From contig CASEIN010000001.1 in assembly GCA_949287985.1 (NCBI GenBank), positions 65,051-129,050 of the forward strand: a DNA stretch of 64,000 nucleotides, read 5' to 3'. Source of the DNA: Mucispirillum schaedleri. GTDB lineage: Bacteria; Chrysiogenota; Deferribacteres; Deferribacterales; Mucispirillaceae. The notes beneath the pieces are model-generated. The model did not search any database. It was not told where the DNA came from and was given only the letters and a program-made list of their open reading frames with translations. Both the position numbers and the translations under genes were made by a program. Shown in pieces: positions 45,805-54,516 of the stretch. How positions within the stretch are numbered: position 1 is the stretch's first letter; each line of letters starts with the position of its first letter.

Positions 45805-46515
45805 ATGAATATAGAAAAAGAGATATTAGTAACAGGTTCATCACGAGGTATAGGGAAAGCTATAGCTGTTGATTTAAAAAATGCTGGTTATAAGGTTATT
45901 CTTCATGGTAGAACTAAAAGCGACACACTTTTAAAACTAGCAGATGAGCTTTCCAGTGAATATATATTTTTTGATGTTGCAGATATTGATGCAGCAAAAA
46001 AAGCACTTCATAAATATACAGAAAAAGCATTATATGGTATTGTGCTTAATGCTGGTATTTCTAAAGACAATACTTTTGTTGGTCTTGATAAAGATGAGTG
46101 GGAAAGTGTTATAAATACAAACCTGAATAGTTTTTTTAATGTGTTAAATCCAATACTTATGCCTATGTTAAGAAAAAAAGAGGGGCGGATAGTGGTAATG
46201 AGTTCTGTATCTGGTATTATGGGCAACAGAGGTCAGACAAATTATTCTGCCTCAAAAGCAGGTCTGATTGGTGCAGCAAAAGCATTAAGTGTAGAAGTTG
46301 CCAGTAGAAATGTTACTGTAAATGTTGTAGCACCGGGTTTAATTGAAACAGATATGATAGATGAGAATCTTCCACTTGATGAAATAAAAAAAGCAATACC
46401 TGCAAGAAAGTTTGGCAAACCAGAAGATGTTGCTCCACTTGTTACTTTTTTAATGAGCCCTTATGCATCATATATAACTCGTCAGGTAATAGGTGTTAAT
46501 GGAGGTTTTGTGTAA
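45805..46515 (+). CDS. apeQ: 3-ketoacyl-ACP reductase (ApeQ-like, FabG family)
   Basis: Short-chain dehydrogenase of 236 residues. The NADPH motif TGSSRGIG is at 10-17, NAGIS near 81, and the catalytic Ser134, Tyr147 and Lys151 are in place (SSVSG and NYSASK). It ends MSPYASYITRQVIGVNGGFV like FabG. It reduces the beta-keto group after each condensation. GAGG upstream of the ATG; the stop overlaps the next ketosynthase start (TAATG). Confidence 0.88.
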   Translation: MNIEKEILVTGSSRGIGKAIAVDLKNAGYKVILHGRTKSDTLLKLADELSSEYIFFDVADIDAAKKALHKYTEKALYGIVLNAGISKDNTFVGLDKDEWESVINTNLNSFFNVLNPILMPMLRKKEGRIVVMSSVSGIMGNRGQTNYSASKAGLIGAAKALSVEVASRNVTVNVVAPGLIETDMIDENLPLDEIKKAIPARKFGKPEDVAPLVTFLMSPYASYITRQVIGVNGGFV

Positions 46516-47762
46516 TGGGCAGTATTAAAACTCATAGAGTTTTTGTTACAGGATATGGTATCGTTAGTGCATTTGGAAACTCATGGCAGGAATGTAGGGC
46601 AGGGTTTCAAAAAAAAGAAAATAAAGTTATATATATGCCGAAATATACAAAGGTTCATGAATTAAAATCATATTTAGCTTCACCTATTCTTGATTATGAA
46701 CCTTTGCAGGAACTTACAAGAAAAGATAAACGCTCTATGGGGCGTGTTTCATTAATGTCTGTCCATGCGGCAAAACTTGCAATGCAGTCTGCAGGGTTAA
46801 TTTCAGATGACGGCAGTATCTCTGATTCAGTTACAAATGGCAGTCTTGGTGTATCAGCAGGTTCAAGTACAGGAAGCACTGATGCAATAGTATCTATGGC
46901 AAAATTATTTATTACAGAAAGCTCCGACTGTAACGCTAATACATATATAAAAATGATGCCCCATACTATTGCTGCCAATATTGCAATATATTTTCATATT
47001 AAAGGCAGAGTTATTCCAACATCATCAGCATGCACAAGTGCAAGCCATGCAATAGGATATTCCTATGAATCTATTAAATTTGGAAGAATACCTATGATGA
47101 TAGCAGGCGGTGGGGAAGAATTATGTATGAGTGAAGTGTATGTTTTTGACTCACTGTATGCAGCAAGCAGAAAAAACAGCACTCCAAAATTAACACCATC
47201 ACCATTTGATAAAGACAGAGATGGGCTTGTACTTGGTGAAGGTGCATGCTTTTTACTGCTTGAAAGTGAAGAGTCTATGATAAAGCGCAATGCTTCACCT
47301 ATTGCAGAAGTAGTTGGCTATGGTTCAACTTGTGACGGTACACATATTACTAGGCCGCAAAGTCAAACCATGAAAGAAGCTATGGAGTTAAGCCTTGCTG
47401 ATGCAGAAATTTCACCAGATAAAATAGGTTATGTAAATGCTCATGCAACAGCTACAAGTTTTGGTGATATTCAAGAAAGTATTGCCACTAACCAGTTATT
47501 TGGAGAAAATATTTATATATCATCACTTAAAAGTTACTTAGGACATACTCTTGGCGCATGCGGGGCAATGGAAAGCCTTTTTTCTATTATGATGATGAAT
47601 GAAAAAACATTTTATCCAACTATAAATCTTAATGAAGTAGATAAGGAATGTGCAAAATTAAATTACTTAACAGATATTACTGATATATATACTGATTATG
47701 TAATGAATAATAATTTTGCATTTGGTGGTATTAATACATCATTAATTTTTAAAAGAGTATAA
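46515..47762 (+). CDS. apeR: Beta-ketoacyl-ACP synthase (ApeR-like, FabF family)
   Basis: 415-residue condensing enzyme with Cys173 in SSACTSA, His310 in NAHATAT and His344 in YLGHTLG, thus active. In APE systems this second ketosynthase is separate from the ApeO/ApeC pair and is thought to carry out an initiating or specific round of elongation. It has the GSSTGSTDA loop and KDRDGLVLGEGA typical of FabF. Part of the tightly overlapped ape operon. Confidence 0.85.
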   Translation: MGSIKTHRVFVTGYGIVSAFGNSWQECRAGFQKKENKVIYMPKYTKVHELKSYLASPILDYEPLQELTRKDKRSMGRVSLMSVHAAKLAMQSAGLISDDGSISDSVTNGSLGVSAGSSTGSTDAIVSMAKLFITESSDCNANTYIKMMPHTIAANIAIYFHIKGRVIPTSSACTSASHAIGYSYESIKFGRIPMMIAGGGEELCMSEVYVFDSLYAASRKNSTPKLTPSPFDKDRDGLVLGEGACFLLLESEESMIKRNASPIAEVVGYGSTCDGTHITRPQSQTMKEAMELSLADAEISPDKIGYVNAHATATSFGDIQESIATNQLFGENIYISSLKSYLGHTLGACGAMESLFSIMMMNEKTFYPTINLNEVDKECAKLNYLTDITDIYTDYVMNNNFAFGGINTSLIFKRV

Positions 47763-47765
47763 ATT

Positions 47766-48440
47766 ATGAAATTTTCATTTAATATAGAAAATGTAAAAGC
47801 ATTTATTCCAGAAGAATTTAAAGAGAATTTTTTAGGAACACCGCTTGAAGAATACTGCCACGATTTTAAACTTAGTCATATACCAGCTATTGAAAGAAGA
47901 AGATTAAGCAAAGGTACAAAATGTGTGCTTTCTATGCTTGAAAATATTGAGCAGCCTGTAGTATATTCTTCTTATAAAGGTGAAATTAACAGAAGTTTAG
48001 ATTTACTTTTTTCTCTTGCTGAAAATGGGGTAGTTTCTCCAACATCTTTTTCTCTTTCAGTTTTAAATGCTGTACCTGCCGTATCTTCTATTATGTATAA
48101 AAATCATAATGATATTACCGCTGTATCTTCCAGCCCGTCTCTTGAAAATGCATTATTACAGGCATATATTAATTTATGTGATAAAAAGAAAAATCAGCTG
48201 GTTATCAGCTATTATGAAGGTGCTTTTAAAGAACATTTTAAACAAGATAATTTATACTGCTGCGTATCTATGGAATTAAGTTTTGGTAATAATATTACTA
48301 TAGAAAAAGAAAGTTCTGATTGTCAGTATGATTTAGTCAGCAAAATAAGTGAAATAGAGTTTTTAAAAAATTATGAAAATAAAATAAATTATATAATAAC
48401 TAGTGATTATTCAAAATGGCTGTGGTATTTTAATGATTAA
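47766..48440 (+). CDS. apeC: Ketosynthase-like chain-length-factor partner (ApeC-like)
   Basis: 224 residues, about half a thiolase fold. The motif VVSPTSFSLSVLNAVPAVSSI aligns with the ketosynthase nucleophile region but has no Cys (the family of N-terminal KS-like proteins, PF13723), so it should be catalytically silent. In the characterised E. coli APE system ApeC forms a heterodimer with ApeO like a KS/CLF pair that sets chain length. It lies three bases after the ApeR gene and overlaps the acyltransferase gene. Confidence 0.75.
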   Translation: MKFSFNIENVKAFIPEEFKENFLGTPLEEYCHDFKLSHIPAIERRRLSKGTKCVLSMLENIEQPVVYSSYKGEINRSLDLLFSLAENGVVSPTSFSLSVLNAVPAVSSIMYKNHNDITAVSSSPSLENALLQAYINLCDKKKNQLVISYYEGAFKEHFKQDNLYCCVSMELSFGNNITIEKESSDCQYDLVSKISEIEFLKNYENKINYIITSDYSKWLWYFND

Positions 48441-49164
48441 GATTATAAGAGCCTTTATCCCATTTTTTTTGTTTGGTGTAATGTGTATAGCTGGCAATAT
48501 AATTTTTATATTTTTTTTAATAACACAATTATATAGGCTTTCAGTGGTAACATATATATCAAGAGATATTGTAATGCTTGCATGGAAATTTTTTCTATGG
48601 CTGGTAAAACATTTTAAATGGATAAATTATCCAAAAATTAATATAGATATTAAAGATAAAGGCTGTTTAATAATAGCTAATCACCCGTCGCTTTTAGATG
48701 CTGTTTTTTTAATTGCTCATCTAAGGCACAGCAACTGTGTTGTTAAAAAAGAGTTAAGAAATAATATTTTTCTATATCCTGCTGTTAAGTGCAGCCGGTA
48801 TATTATAAATGAATTTAATGAAGAATTTTTAAATAAATGCATTAATGTGTTGCAAAAGAAAGAAAATTTAATTATTTTTCCAGAAGGCACAAGAACTGTA
48901 GATAAAATAAATATGCATAAAGGTGCATCATATATCGCTGTGTATGGTGCTGAAAAAATAATACCATTTTATATTACCATTGAACCAAAATGTTTAGGCA
49001 AGTATGATAAATGGTATAATCTGCCTGAAAATATTAATTATAATATTATACCCCTTAAAGAAATATATTTAAATGATTTTGAACCAGATACCGCTGCATC
49101 TTTAAGGGTAAGGCATCTTCATTCATTTATTAAATCAATATATGAAAATTATAATAAATTATAG
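48433..49164 (+). CDS. apeD: 1-acyl-glycerol-3-phosphate acyltransferase-like enzyme (ApeD-like)
   Basis: 243 residues. An N-terminal membrane helix pair is followed by ANHPSLLD (the HxxxxD catalytic motif) and FPEGTRT (substrate phosphate binding), typical of PlsC-like acyltransferases. It probably transfers the polyene or a fatty acyl group to a lipid anchor at the inner face of the membrane. ATG 48433 overlaps the ApeC-like stop; an upstream ATG at 48403 would read into ApeC and has no ribosome site. Confidence 0.78.
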   Translation: MIKIIRAFIPFFLFGVMCIAGNIIFIFFLITQLYRLSVVTYISRDIVMLAWKFFLWLVKHFKWINYPKINIDIKDKGCLIIANHPSLLDAVFLIAHLRHSNCVVKKELRNNIFLYPAVKCSRYIINEFNEEFLNKCINVLQKKENLIIFPEGTRTVDKINMHKGASYIAVYGAEKIIPFYITIEPKCLGKYDKWYNLPENINYNIIPLKEIYLNDFEPDTAASLRVRHLHSFIKSIYENYNKL

Positions 49165-49173
49165 GAGCATAGT

Positions 49174-49446
49174 ATGGCATCTGAAAAGTTAAAAGAAGAA
49201 TTAAAAGATTTAATTATTACTACACTTAATCTTGAAGATATCAAAGTTAGTGATATTAAAGATGATGAGGCACTTTTTGCTGAAGGCTTGGGGCTTGACA
49301 GCGTTGATGCATTAGAATTATCTCTTGCAATATCTCAAAAATATAATGTTGTAATTGATAAAAAAGTGGATAATGTTAGAGAAATATTTGCAAATGTAGA
49401 AAATTTAGCAAACTATATACAGTCTACATCAAATGGAGAATTATAA
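49174..49446 (+). CDS. apeE: Acyl carrier protein 1 (ApeE-like)
   Basis: 90 residues. The phosphopantetheine attachment Ser43 lies in GLGLDSVDALEL, with acidic helix II as in discrete ACPs. AGGAG before the ATG. One of two adjacent carrier proteins that hold the growing aryl polyene chain; the two differ clearly, so they likely serve different steps (starter loading versus elongation). Confidence 0.88.
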   Translation: MASEKLKEELKDLIITTLNLEDIKVSDIKDDEALFAEGLGLDSVDALELSLAISQKYNVVIDKKVDNVREIFANVENLANYIQSTSNGEL

Positions 49447-49703
49447 TGACCGAAAATGAAATATTTGAATTTTTAAAAAAAGTTTTAACAGATTATTTTG
49501 AAATTGATGAAAGTAAAATCACTATGGAAGCTAATTTAAATGAAGATTTAGATATGGACAGCATTGATGCAATAGATATGATATCGTACATTAAAAAAGA
49601 AACTGGAAAAGAAATAGAGCCAGCACAGTATAAAGAAGTGAAAACTATAAAAGATATTATTGATATTATAATGAAGCAAATGAATAATAATGAAAATAAT
49701 TAA
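49446..49703 (+). CDS. apeF: Acyl carrier protein 2 (ApeF-like)
   Basis: 85 residues, Ser39 in DLDMDSIDAIDM is the expected phosphopantetheine site. The start overlaps the stop of the first ACP by one base, and the end overlaps the next gene by 14 nt. Confidence 0.88.
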   Translation: MTENEIFEFLKKVLTDYFEIDESKITMEANLNEDLDMDSIDAIDMISYIKKETGKEIEPAQYKEVKTIKDIIDIIMKQMNNNENN

Positions 49704-50322
49704 CAGCAGTTTATTTATTTCAGGATTATTATATCCATTTGTAATTTATTTTTTTAACAAATATTTATGGATATTTTTTTTACTTTTTTCGTTATTATGG
49801 TTGATTAAATTTATATTTATATACAGCGGCAGAAACAGTGCAGTTAAAGAAAGTAAAAATGAATTTGTGAAAATATTTCAATCTTATTCGCTTTTTTTGG
49901 GCAGTAAACATATGTCTTTTGTATTTTTCCTGCTGTTTTTTTTTATGTTTATTATAAAATATATGAATATGCAATTTGAAGAAGTGATATATATATATCC
50001 AGTTATAATATATGTAATATTTTTTGCAGTATTTATGTATAAAATAAAGGAAAAACCATTAATACAGTCTTTTGCAGAATTAGAGCATAAAGTAAGAAAT
50101 TTAGCACCGCTTACTAATAAGGAAAAAAGATATACATATATACTGACTTATATATGGTCATTTTTCTTTTTAGCCAGTGCATTATTATGTATATTTTTAT
50201 CTTTATTTGAAAATAAAACATACTGGGTTTTCTATACTGGAGTAGCAGGGTATATGTTAACAGGTTTATTATTTATTTCAGAAAGATTATTAAGAAGCAA
50301 GATTATAAAAATTATGAAATAG
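49690..50322 (+). CDS. apeG: Conserved membrane protein of aryl polyene clusters (ApeG-like, COG4648 type)
   Basis: 210 residues with about six helices, including two N-terminal ones, KYMNMQFEEVIYIYPVIIYVIFF, and a pair near the C-terminus. The middle motif FAELEHKVRNLAPLTNKEKRYTYILTYIWSFFF matches the E-x-x-x-x-x-L-x-P-x-x-x-x-Y-x-R..T..W pattern of this family in APE gene clusters. Its exact role is not known. It overlaps the second ACP. Confidence 0.75.
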   Translation: MKIINSSLFISGLLYPFVIYFFNKYLWIFFLLFSLLWLIKFIFIYSGRNSAVKESKNEFVKIFQSYSLFLGSKHMSFVFFLLFFFMFIIKYMNMQFEEVIYIYPVIIYVIFFAVFMYKIKEKPLIQSFAELEHKVRNLAPLTNKEKRYTYILTYIWSFFFLASALLCIFLSLFENKTYWVFYTGVAGYMLTGLLFISERLLRSKIIKIMK

Positions 50323-50332
50323 AGTGATAATT

Positions 50333-51907
50333 ATGGAACAACTGCATATTTTAAACATATCTAAAAATAATATGGATAAAGTTATTAATGCTTTTGATAA
50401 AAGCAGCGGTAATGATATATTAATAAATATCAGCAATAATCTTTTATTTATAGATGTATTTGCAGCTCTTATTTATATGCAGCATAATCAATCACTTGTT
50501 AATAAAATTACAGCAGCACCTGTTATTACTGATGATAAATCATATATAATTTTAGATGATGAATTTTGTAAAAAAGCAGGTCTTCAGTATTCTGAAAGAG
50601 ATATAGATTCCATTGAATTTTTCAAAAAATACAGCAGTACATATTTTTATTTAAAAACATCAGGTAGCACAGGTGAGCCTGTATTAATAAAAAAATATAT
50701 TCACCAGATGATTAATGAAGCAGAATGTTTGAAAGACTTTTTATGTTTTCAGTCTGAAAGCAAAAGCGTATGTTCTATTGTGCCGCACCACCATATGTAT
50801 GGGCTTACATTCGCAGTATTTTTACCTATTGTTAACAGATTTCCTATTATAGAGCAAAGCCCTGTTCTTGAAAATTTAAGCCAGTTTACTGAAAATATTT
50901 TAGTTACATCACCAGAATTTCTAAAAAAATTAATACTGTATAATAAAAATATTACAAAAAATGCAGTGAAAAATATAGAACTTATTATTACAGCAGGCTC
51001 AGCATTAGATGAAAAAACAAGAAATTCATTAAAAGATATTACTAATGCAAAAGTATTAAACATATATGGCAGTACAGAAACAGGTGTTATTGCCTGTGAT
51101 TTAGGGGAAGGGTTCAGGCTCTTTAAATCAGTAAAAATTTTAAATAATAACGGAGTAAATGAGGTTACATCAAACTGGTCTGATAAATATATATTAAATG
51201 ATGAACTTAAAGTTACTAATGATAGACTTGAAATTTATGGCAGAAGCGATAGAGTGGTAAAAATTGCAGATAAAAGATTTAGTCTTGATATGATAGAAAA
51301 ATATGTCAAACAGTCTGGTTTAATATATGATGCTTACGGATATGTTATTGACAACCGAATTGGAGTTCTAATATCACTTACAGAAAACGGCAGGGCTACT
51401 TTTAGAAATACTGGTAAAAAAGGTATTATAGAAGATATAGAAAAATATACTCATAATATGTTTGGTACAAATATAAGGCATTGTAAAATTGTTTCAAATA
51501 TATACAGAAACAGTAACGGCAAACTTATAAAAAAAGAAAACGATATGCTTATCTCAGAAAAACATCAAATAGAGTTTAAACAGGAAAAAGTAGAAAAAAC
51601 ACAAGATGATATATATGCTTTATTTTCTGCTTCAATAAGTGATGATTTATTTTATCTTCCAGCACATTTTTACAGTTTCCCATTAATACCAGGTTTTATG
51701 GAACTAGACCATATAATTAAATTAGCAGAAAAATTTGGATACGATTATACTAAAATTAATAGAATCACAAACTTAAAATTTTCCAGTTTTATAAGACCTT
51801 ATGATAAAATAACTGTTGAGCTTATAATGAGTGAAAATCTTGTAAAATTTACCATAAATATAGACAGTGTAAAGGCAGCATCTGGGAGTATAAAATATGA
51901 GAAATAA
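50333..51907 (+). CDS. Aryl-acid acyl-ACP ligase fused to a hotdog dehydratase (ApeH-ApeI fusion)
   Basis: 524 residues. The N-terminal part is an AMP-forming ligase: P-loop TSGSTGEP at 109-116 and NIYGSTETG near 245, with a shortened C-terminal subdomain containing GRSDR. It would activate an aromatic acid (4-hydroxybenzoate type in E. coli) and load it on ACP. From about residue 430 to the end is a hotdog domain with His445 in AHFYSFPLIPGFMELD, equal to the HF..P.(I/V)PG motif of FabZ/ApeI. In E. coli these are two genes. ATG 50333 is preferred to the in-frame GTG 50324. Confidence 0.82.
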   Translation: MEQLHILNISKNNMDKVINAFDKSSGNDILINISNNLLFIDVFAALIYMQHNQSLVNKITAAPVITDDKSYIILDDEFCKKAGLQYSERDIDSIEFFKKYSSTYFYLKTSGSTGEPVLIKKYIHQMINEAECLKDFLCFQSESKSVCSIVPHHHMYGLTFAVFLPIVNRFPIIEQSPVLENLSQFTENILVTSPEFLKKLILYNKNITKNAVKNIELIITAGSALDEKTRNSLKDITNAKVLNIYGSTETGVIACDLGEGFRLFKSVKILNNNGVNEVTSNWSDKYILNDELKVTNDRLEIYGRSDRVVKIADKRFSLDMIEKYVKQSGLIYDAYGYVIDNRIGVLISLTENGRATFRNTGKKGIIEDIEKYTHNMFGTNIRHCKIVSNIYRNSNGKLIKKENDMLISEKHQIEFKQEKVEKTQDDIYALFSASISDDLFYLPAHFYSFPLIPGFMELDHIIKLAEKFGYDYTKINRITNLKFSSFIRPYDKITVELIMSENLVKFTINIDSVKAASGSIKYEK

Positions 51908-53576
51908 TCTTTGTTTTTTAATTCCATATTACAACCACCCAGAAAATATAAATAAGTTATTAAATAAACTGCTTACTTATAATCTTCCAGTTATAATAGT
52001 TGATGATGGCTCTAATCCACTACTAACAAGCGTTTTAACAGTCAGTAGCCCTTTAATTACTATAATAAGTTACAGCATAAATCAAGGCAAGGGCAGTGCA
52101 GTTATAACAGGTATGAAAAAAGCATTAGAAATGGGTTTTCACAGCTGTTTTCAAATAGATGCAGATGCTCAGCATGATTTACTTAAAATTAACGAATTTT
52201 TAGAAGTCTATAAGCATGCTCCAGAATCTTTAATATGTGCAAAACCAGTTTATAGTGATGATATACCAAAATCAAGGCTTTATGGTAGAAAAATTACAGC
52301 CTTTTGGGTTTATGTTAATACATTAGGTGCTGTAAAAGAAGACACTATGATAGGTATGCGTATTTATCCTTTAACAAAATTAAATAGTATTTTGAAATGT
52401 GTAAAAGGAAAAAGAATGGATTTTGATACAGATATCTTATTATGCTGCTATAAAAATAATATAAATATAAAATGGGTAGATGTAAATATTACATATAGCG
52501 ATAATAATGTCAGCCATTTTAGAATGGTAAAAGATAATGTTCTTATTTCTCTGATGCATACTAGACATTTTCTTTCTTTACCATTATTATTATTTAAAAA
52601 AAATTACAGGCAGGTTATAAAGTCATTGGAAGAAAAGAAATGGTGGAATAAAAAAGAAAAAGCAGGTATTTTTTTGTTGAAGATAACACTTTATCTTGTT
52701 ACTATTCTGCCTGCTTTCATTTTAAAGTTTGTAATTTTTATTGTTACATTATTTTATTATGCTGTAAATAAAGAAGAAAGAAATAATATTGCCATATATA
52801 GAAAAAATTTAAAAAATTATTTTAAGGACGAAGTAAAAGAAATATTATCTCATACATCAGTTTTTAGTAATTTTTATGCTTTTTCTGAAAGTATCTGTGA
52901 CAAGATTGCAGTATGGAAAGGGAAAATAGAATATAATGATTTAGTATTTGCTAATGAAAAGTACCTGCATAATGAATTAAGTTTTGGGTTTGGTAAAATA
53001 CATAAATCAGGTCAAATATTACTAGTCAGCCATTTTGGTAATATTGAAGTGCTTAGGGCAGTAAGCAGACATATAAAAGAAACAAAAATAGCAATATTAG
53101 TTTATCAAAAAAATAGTCAGGCTTTTGCAAGTATTATTAATGAAATATCTCAAACAGATTTAAGAGCTTACGATGTAGAAGATTTATCAATAGATAAAAT
53201 GCTTGAATTAAGTGAACTTTTAAAAAGCGGCTGTCATATAGGAATAATGGCAGATAGAGTTTCAGTTAATGATAAAAAAAATATAAAAGTTAAATTTTTA
53301 GGACAGGATTGCTACCTGCCTACTGGTGCTTTTATTTTAGCAGGATTATTAAAATGTCCTGTTACTACTATATGGTGCGAAAAAATCAATGGTAAATATA
53401 ATATTGAGCTTGAAAAAATAGCTGATAATATAATTCTTTCCAGAAATAAGGAAGAATCAGTAAGAAAATATGTAGAGCAGTATGTATCAATACTAGAAAA
53501 ACATGTTAAAAATAATCCTTCCCAGTGGTTTAATTTTTATAATTTTTGGCAGGTAACAAATGAAAATAATAAGTAA
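51897..53576 (+). CDS. apeJ: Glycosyltransferase-acyltransferase fusion (ApeJ-like)
   Basis: 559 residues in two parts. Residues 1-245 are a GT2 domain (LIPYYNHPENI, IIVDDGSNP, QIDADAQHD, MRIYPL). After a helix pair come residues 300-559, an LpxL/HtrB-type acyltransferase with HX4E in VSHFGNIE near 378 and ADRVS.......V.FLGQDCYLPTGAF. It may glycosylate and acylate the anchor of the polyene. The start overlaps the ligase gene by 11 nt and the end overlaps the thioesterase gene by 17 nt. Confidence 0.8.
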   Translation: MRNNLCFLIPYYNHPENINKLLNKLLTYNLPVIIVDDGSNPLLTSVLTVSSPLITIISYSINQGKGSAVITGMKKALEMGFHSCFQIDADAQHDLLKINEFLEVYKHAPESLICAKPVYSDDIPKSRLYGRKITAFWVYVNTLGAVKEDTMIGMRIYPLTKLNSILKCVKGKRMDFDTDILLCCYKNNINIKWVDVNITYSDNNVSHFRMVKDNVLISLMHTRHFLSLPLLLFKKNYRQVIKSLEEKKWWNKKEKAGIFLLKITLYLVTILPAFILKFVIFIVTLFYYAVNKEERNNIAIYRKNLKNYFKDEVKEILSHTSVFSNFYAFSESICDKIAVWKGKIEYNDLVFANEKYLHNELSFGFGKIHKSGQILLVSHFGNIEVLRAVSRHIKETKIAILVYQKNSQAFASIINEISQTDLRAYDVEDLSIDKMLELSELLKSGCHIGIMADRVSVNDKKNIKVKFLGQDCYLPTGAFILAGLLKCPVTTIWCEKINGKYNIELEKIADNIILSRNKEESVRKYVEQYVSILEKHVKNNPSQWFNFYNFWQVTNENNK

Positions 53577-53982
53577 TATTACAAACCATAAGATTGAATT
53601 CTATGATGTAGATTCTATGAATGTAATGTGGCATGGAAACTATGTTAAACTGATAGAGGCAGCAAGATGCAGGCTGCTTGATAAAATCGGCTATGATTAT
53701 ATGCAGATGAAAGAAGATGGCTATGTTTATCCTATTGTTAAAATGGATTTTAAATATGTTTCCCCTGCTTTTTTTGGTGATGAACTAAGTATTACATCTA
53801 CAATTACAAATTATGACGGATTATTAAAGATAGCATATGAAATATATAATAATACTACTAATAAATTATGTGCAATAGCTTCTACATCACAGGCATCTGT
53901 TATGATAGATGGGTTTCAAACAATGTTTACATTAAATCGTGAATTTTTAGCTAAAATTGAGGTGTATCTTGAAAATAATTAG
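53560..53982 (+). CDS. apeK: 4HBT-family thioesterase (ApeK-like)
   Basis: 140-residue hotdog thioesterase. YDVDSMNVMWHGNYVKLIEAAR contains the catalytic Asp18 in the D-x-x-x-(V/I)-x-(F/W)-x-x-Y family motif. It would release or edit acyl-ACP intermediates. Overlaps neighbours on both sides. Confidence 0.82.
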   Translation: MKIISNITNHKIEFYDVDSMNVMWHGNYVKLIEAARCRLLDKIGYDYMQMKEDGYVYPIVKMDFKYVSPAFFGDELSITSTITNYDGLLKIAYEIYNNTTNKLCAIASTSQASVMIDGFQTMFTLNREFLAKIEVYLENN

Positions 53983-54514
53983 CTGTTTATTTATATTTTT
54001 TATTTCAGTTAGTAATATTTTTGCTTTTTCTATAAATGATTTAGAGCAGATAATGGTTAATGATAATATTAACGGTAATTTTAATCAGGAAAAAATTATA
54101 GCAGGCTTTCCAAAACCTGTTATTACAGGCGGTCAATTTAGCATAAAAAACAAAGAGTTACTGTGGATAACAGAAAAACCGCGTAAAAGCTCTATTAAGA
54201 TTAATGCAGACGGTATATTTAGTCTATCAAGTAATGGCACATGGTCTAAAATCCAGGGGCAGTATGATAAAAGTATGTTTTTAGATATAGTAAATATGAA
54301 TTTTAAAAAGGTTAATTCTATTTTTGATATTGACTTATCAGGCAGTGCAAAAAACTGGATAATGAATTTAAAACCTAAAACAAATATTGCAGGTAAAATA
54401 TTTAAAAATATTATCATTAAAGGTGGAGTTTTTGTTTCAAGTATTGAAATCATCGAAGAAAATGGTGATAAAACTATAATGAAGTTTTTTAATGTTTCCA
54501 GCAGGGAGAAATAA
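53969..54514 (+). CDS. apeL: LolA-like periplasmic carrier (ApeL-like)
   Basis: 181 residues. Signal peptide (MKIISCLFIFFISVSNIFA), then a LolA-type fold with GNFNQEKII (GxFxQ motif) and KKELLWITEKP-like strand order (KNKELLWITEKPRKSS). It presumably shuttles the lipid-linked polyene across the periplasm. TTG start at 53969, with GAGG six nt upstream; it overlaps the thioesterase gene by 14 nt. No Cys for acylation, so it is soluble. Confidence 0.78.
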   Translation: MKIISCLFIFFISVSNIFAFSINDLEQIMVNDNINGNFNQEKIIAGFPKPVITGGQFSIKNKELLWITEKPRKSSIKINADGIFSLSSNGTWSKIQGQYDKSMFLDIVNMNFKKVNSIFDIDLSGSAKNWIMNLKPKTNIAGKIFKNIIIKGGVFVSSIEIIEENGDKTIMKFFNVSSREK

Positions 54515-54516
54515 AG

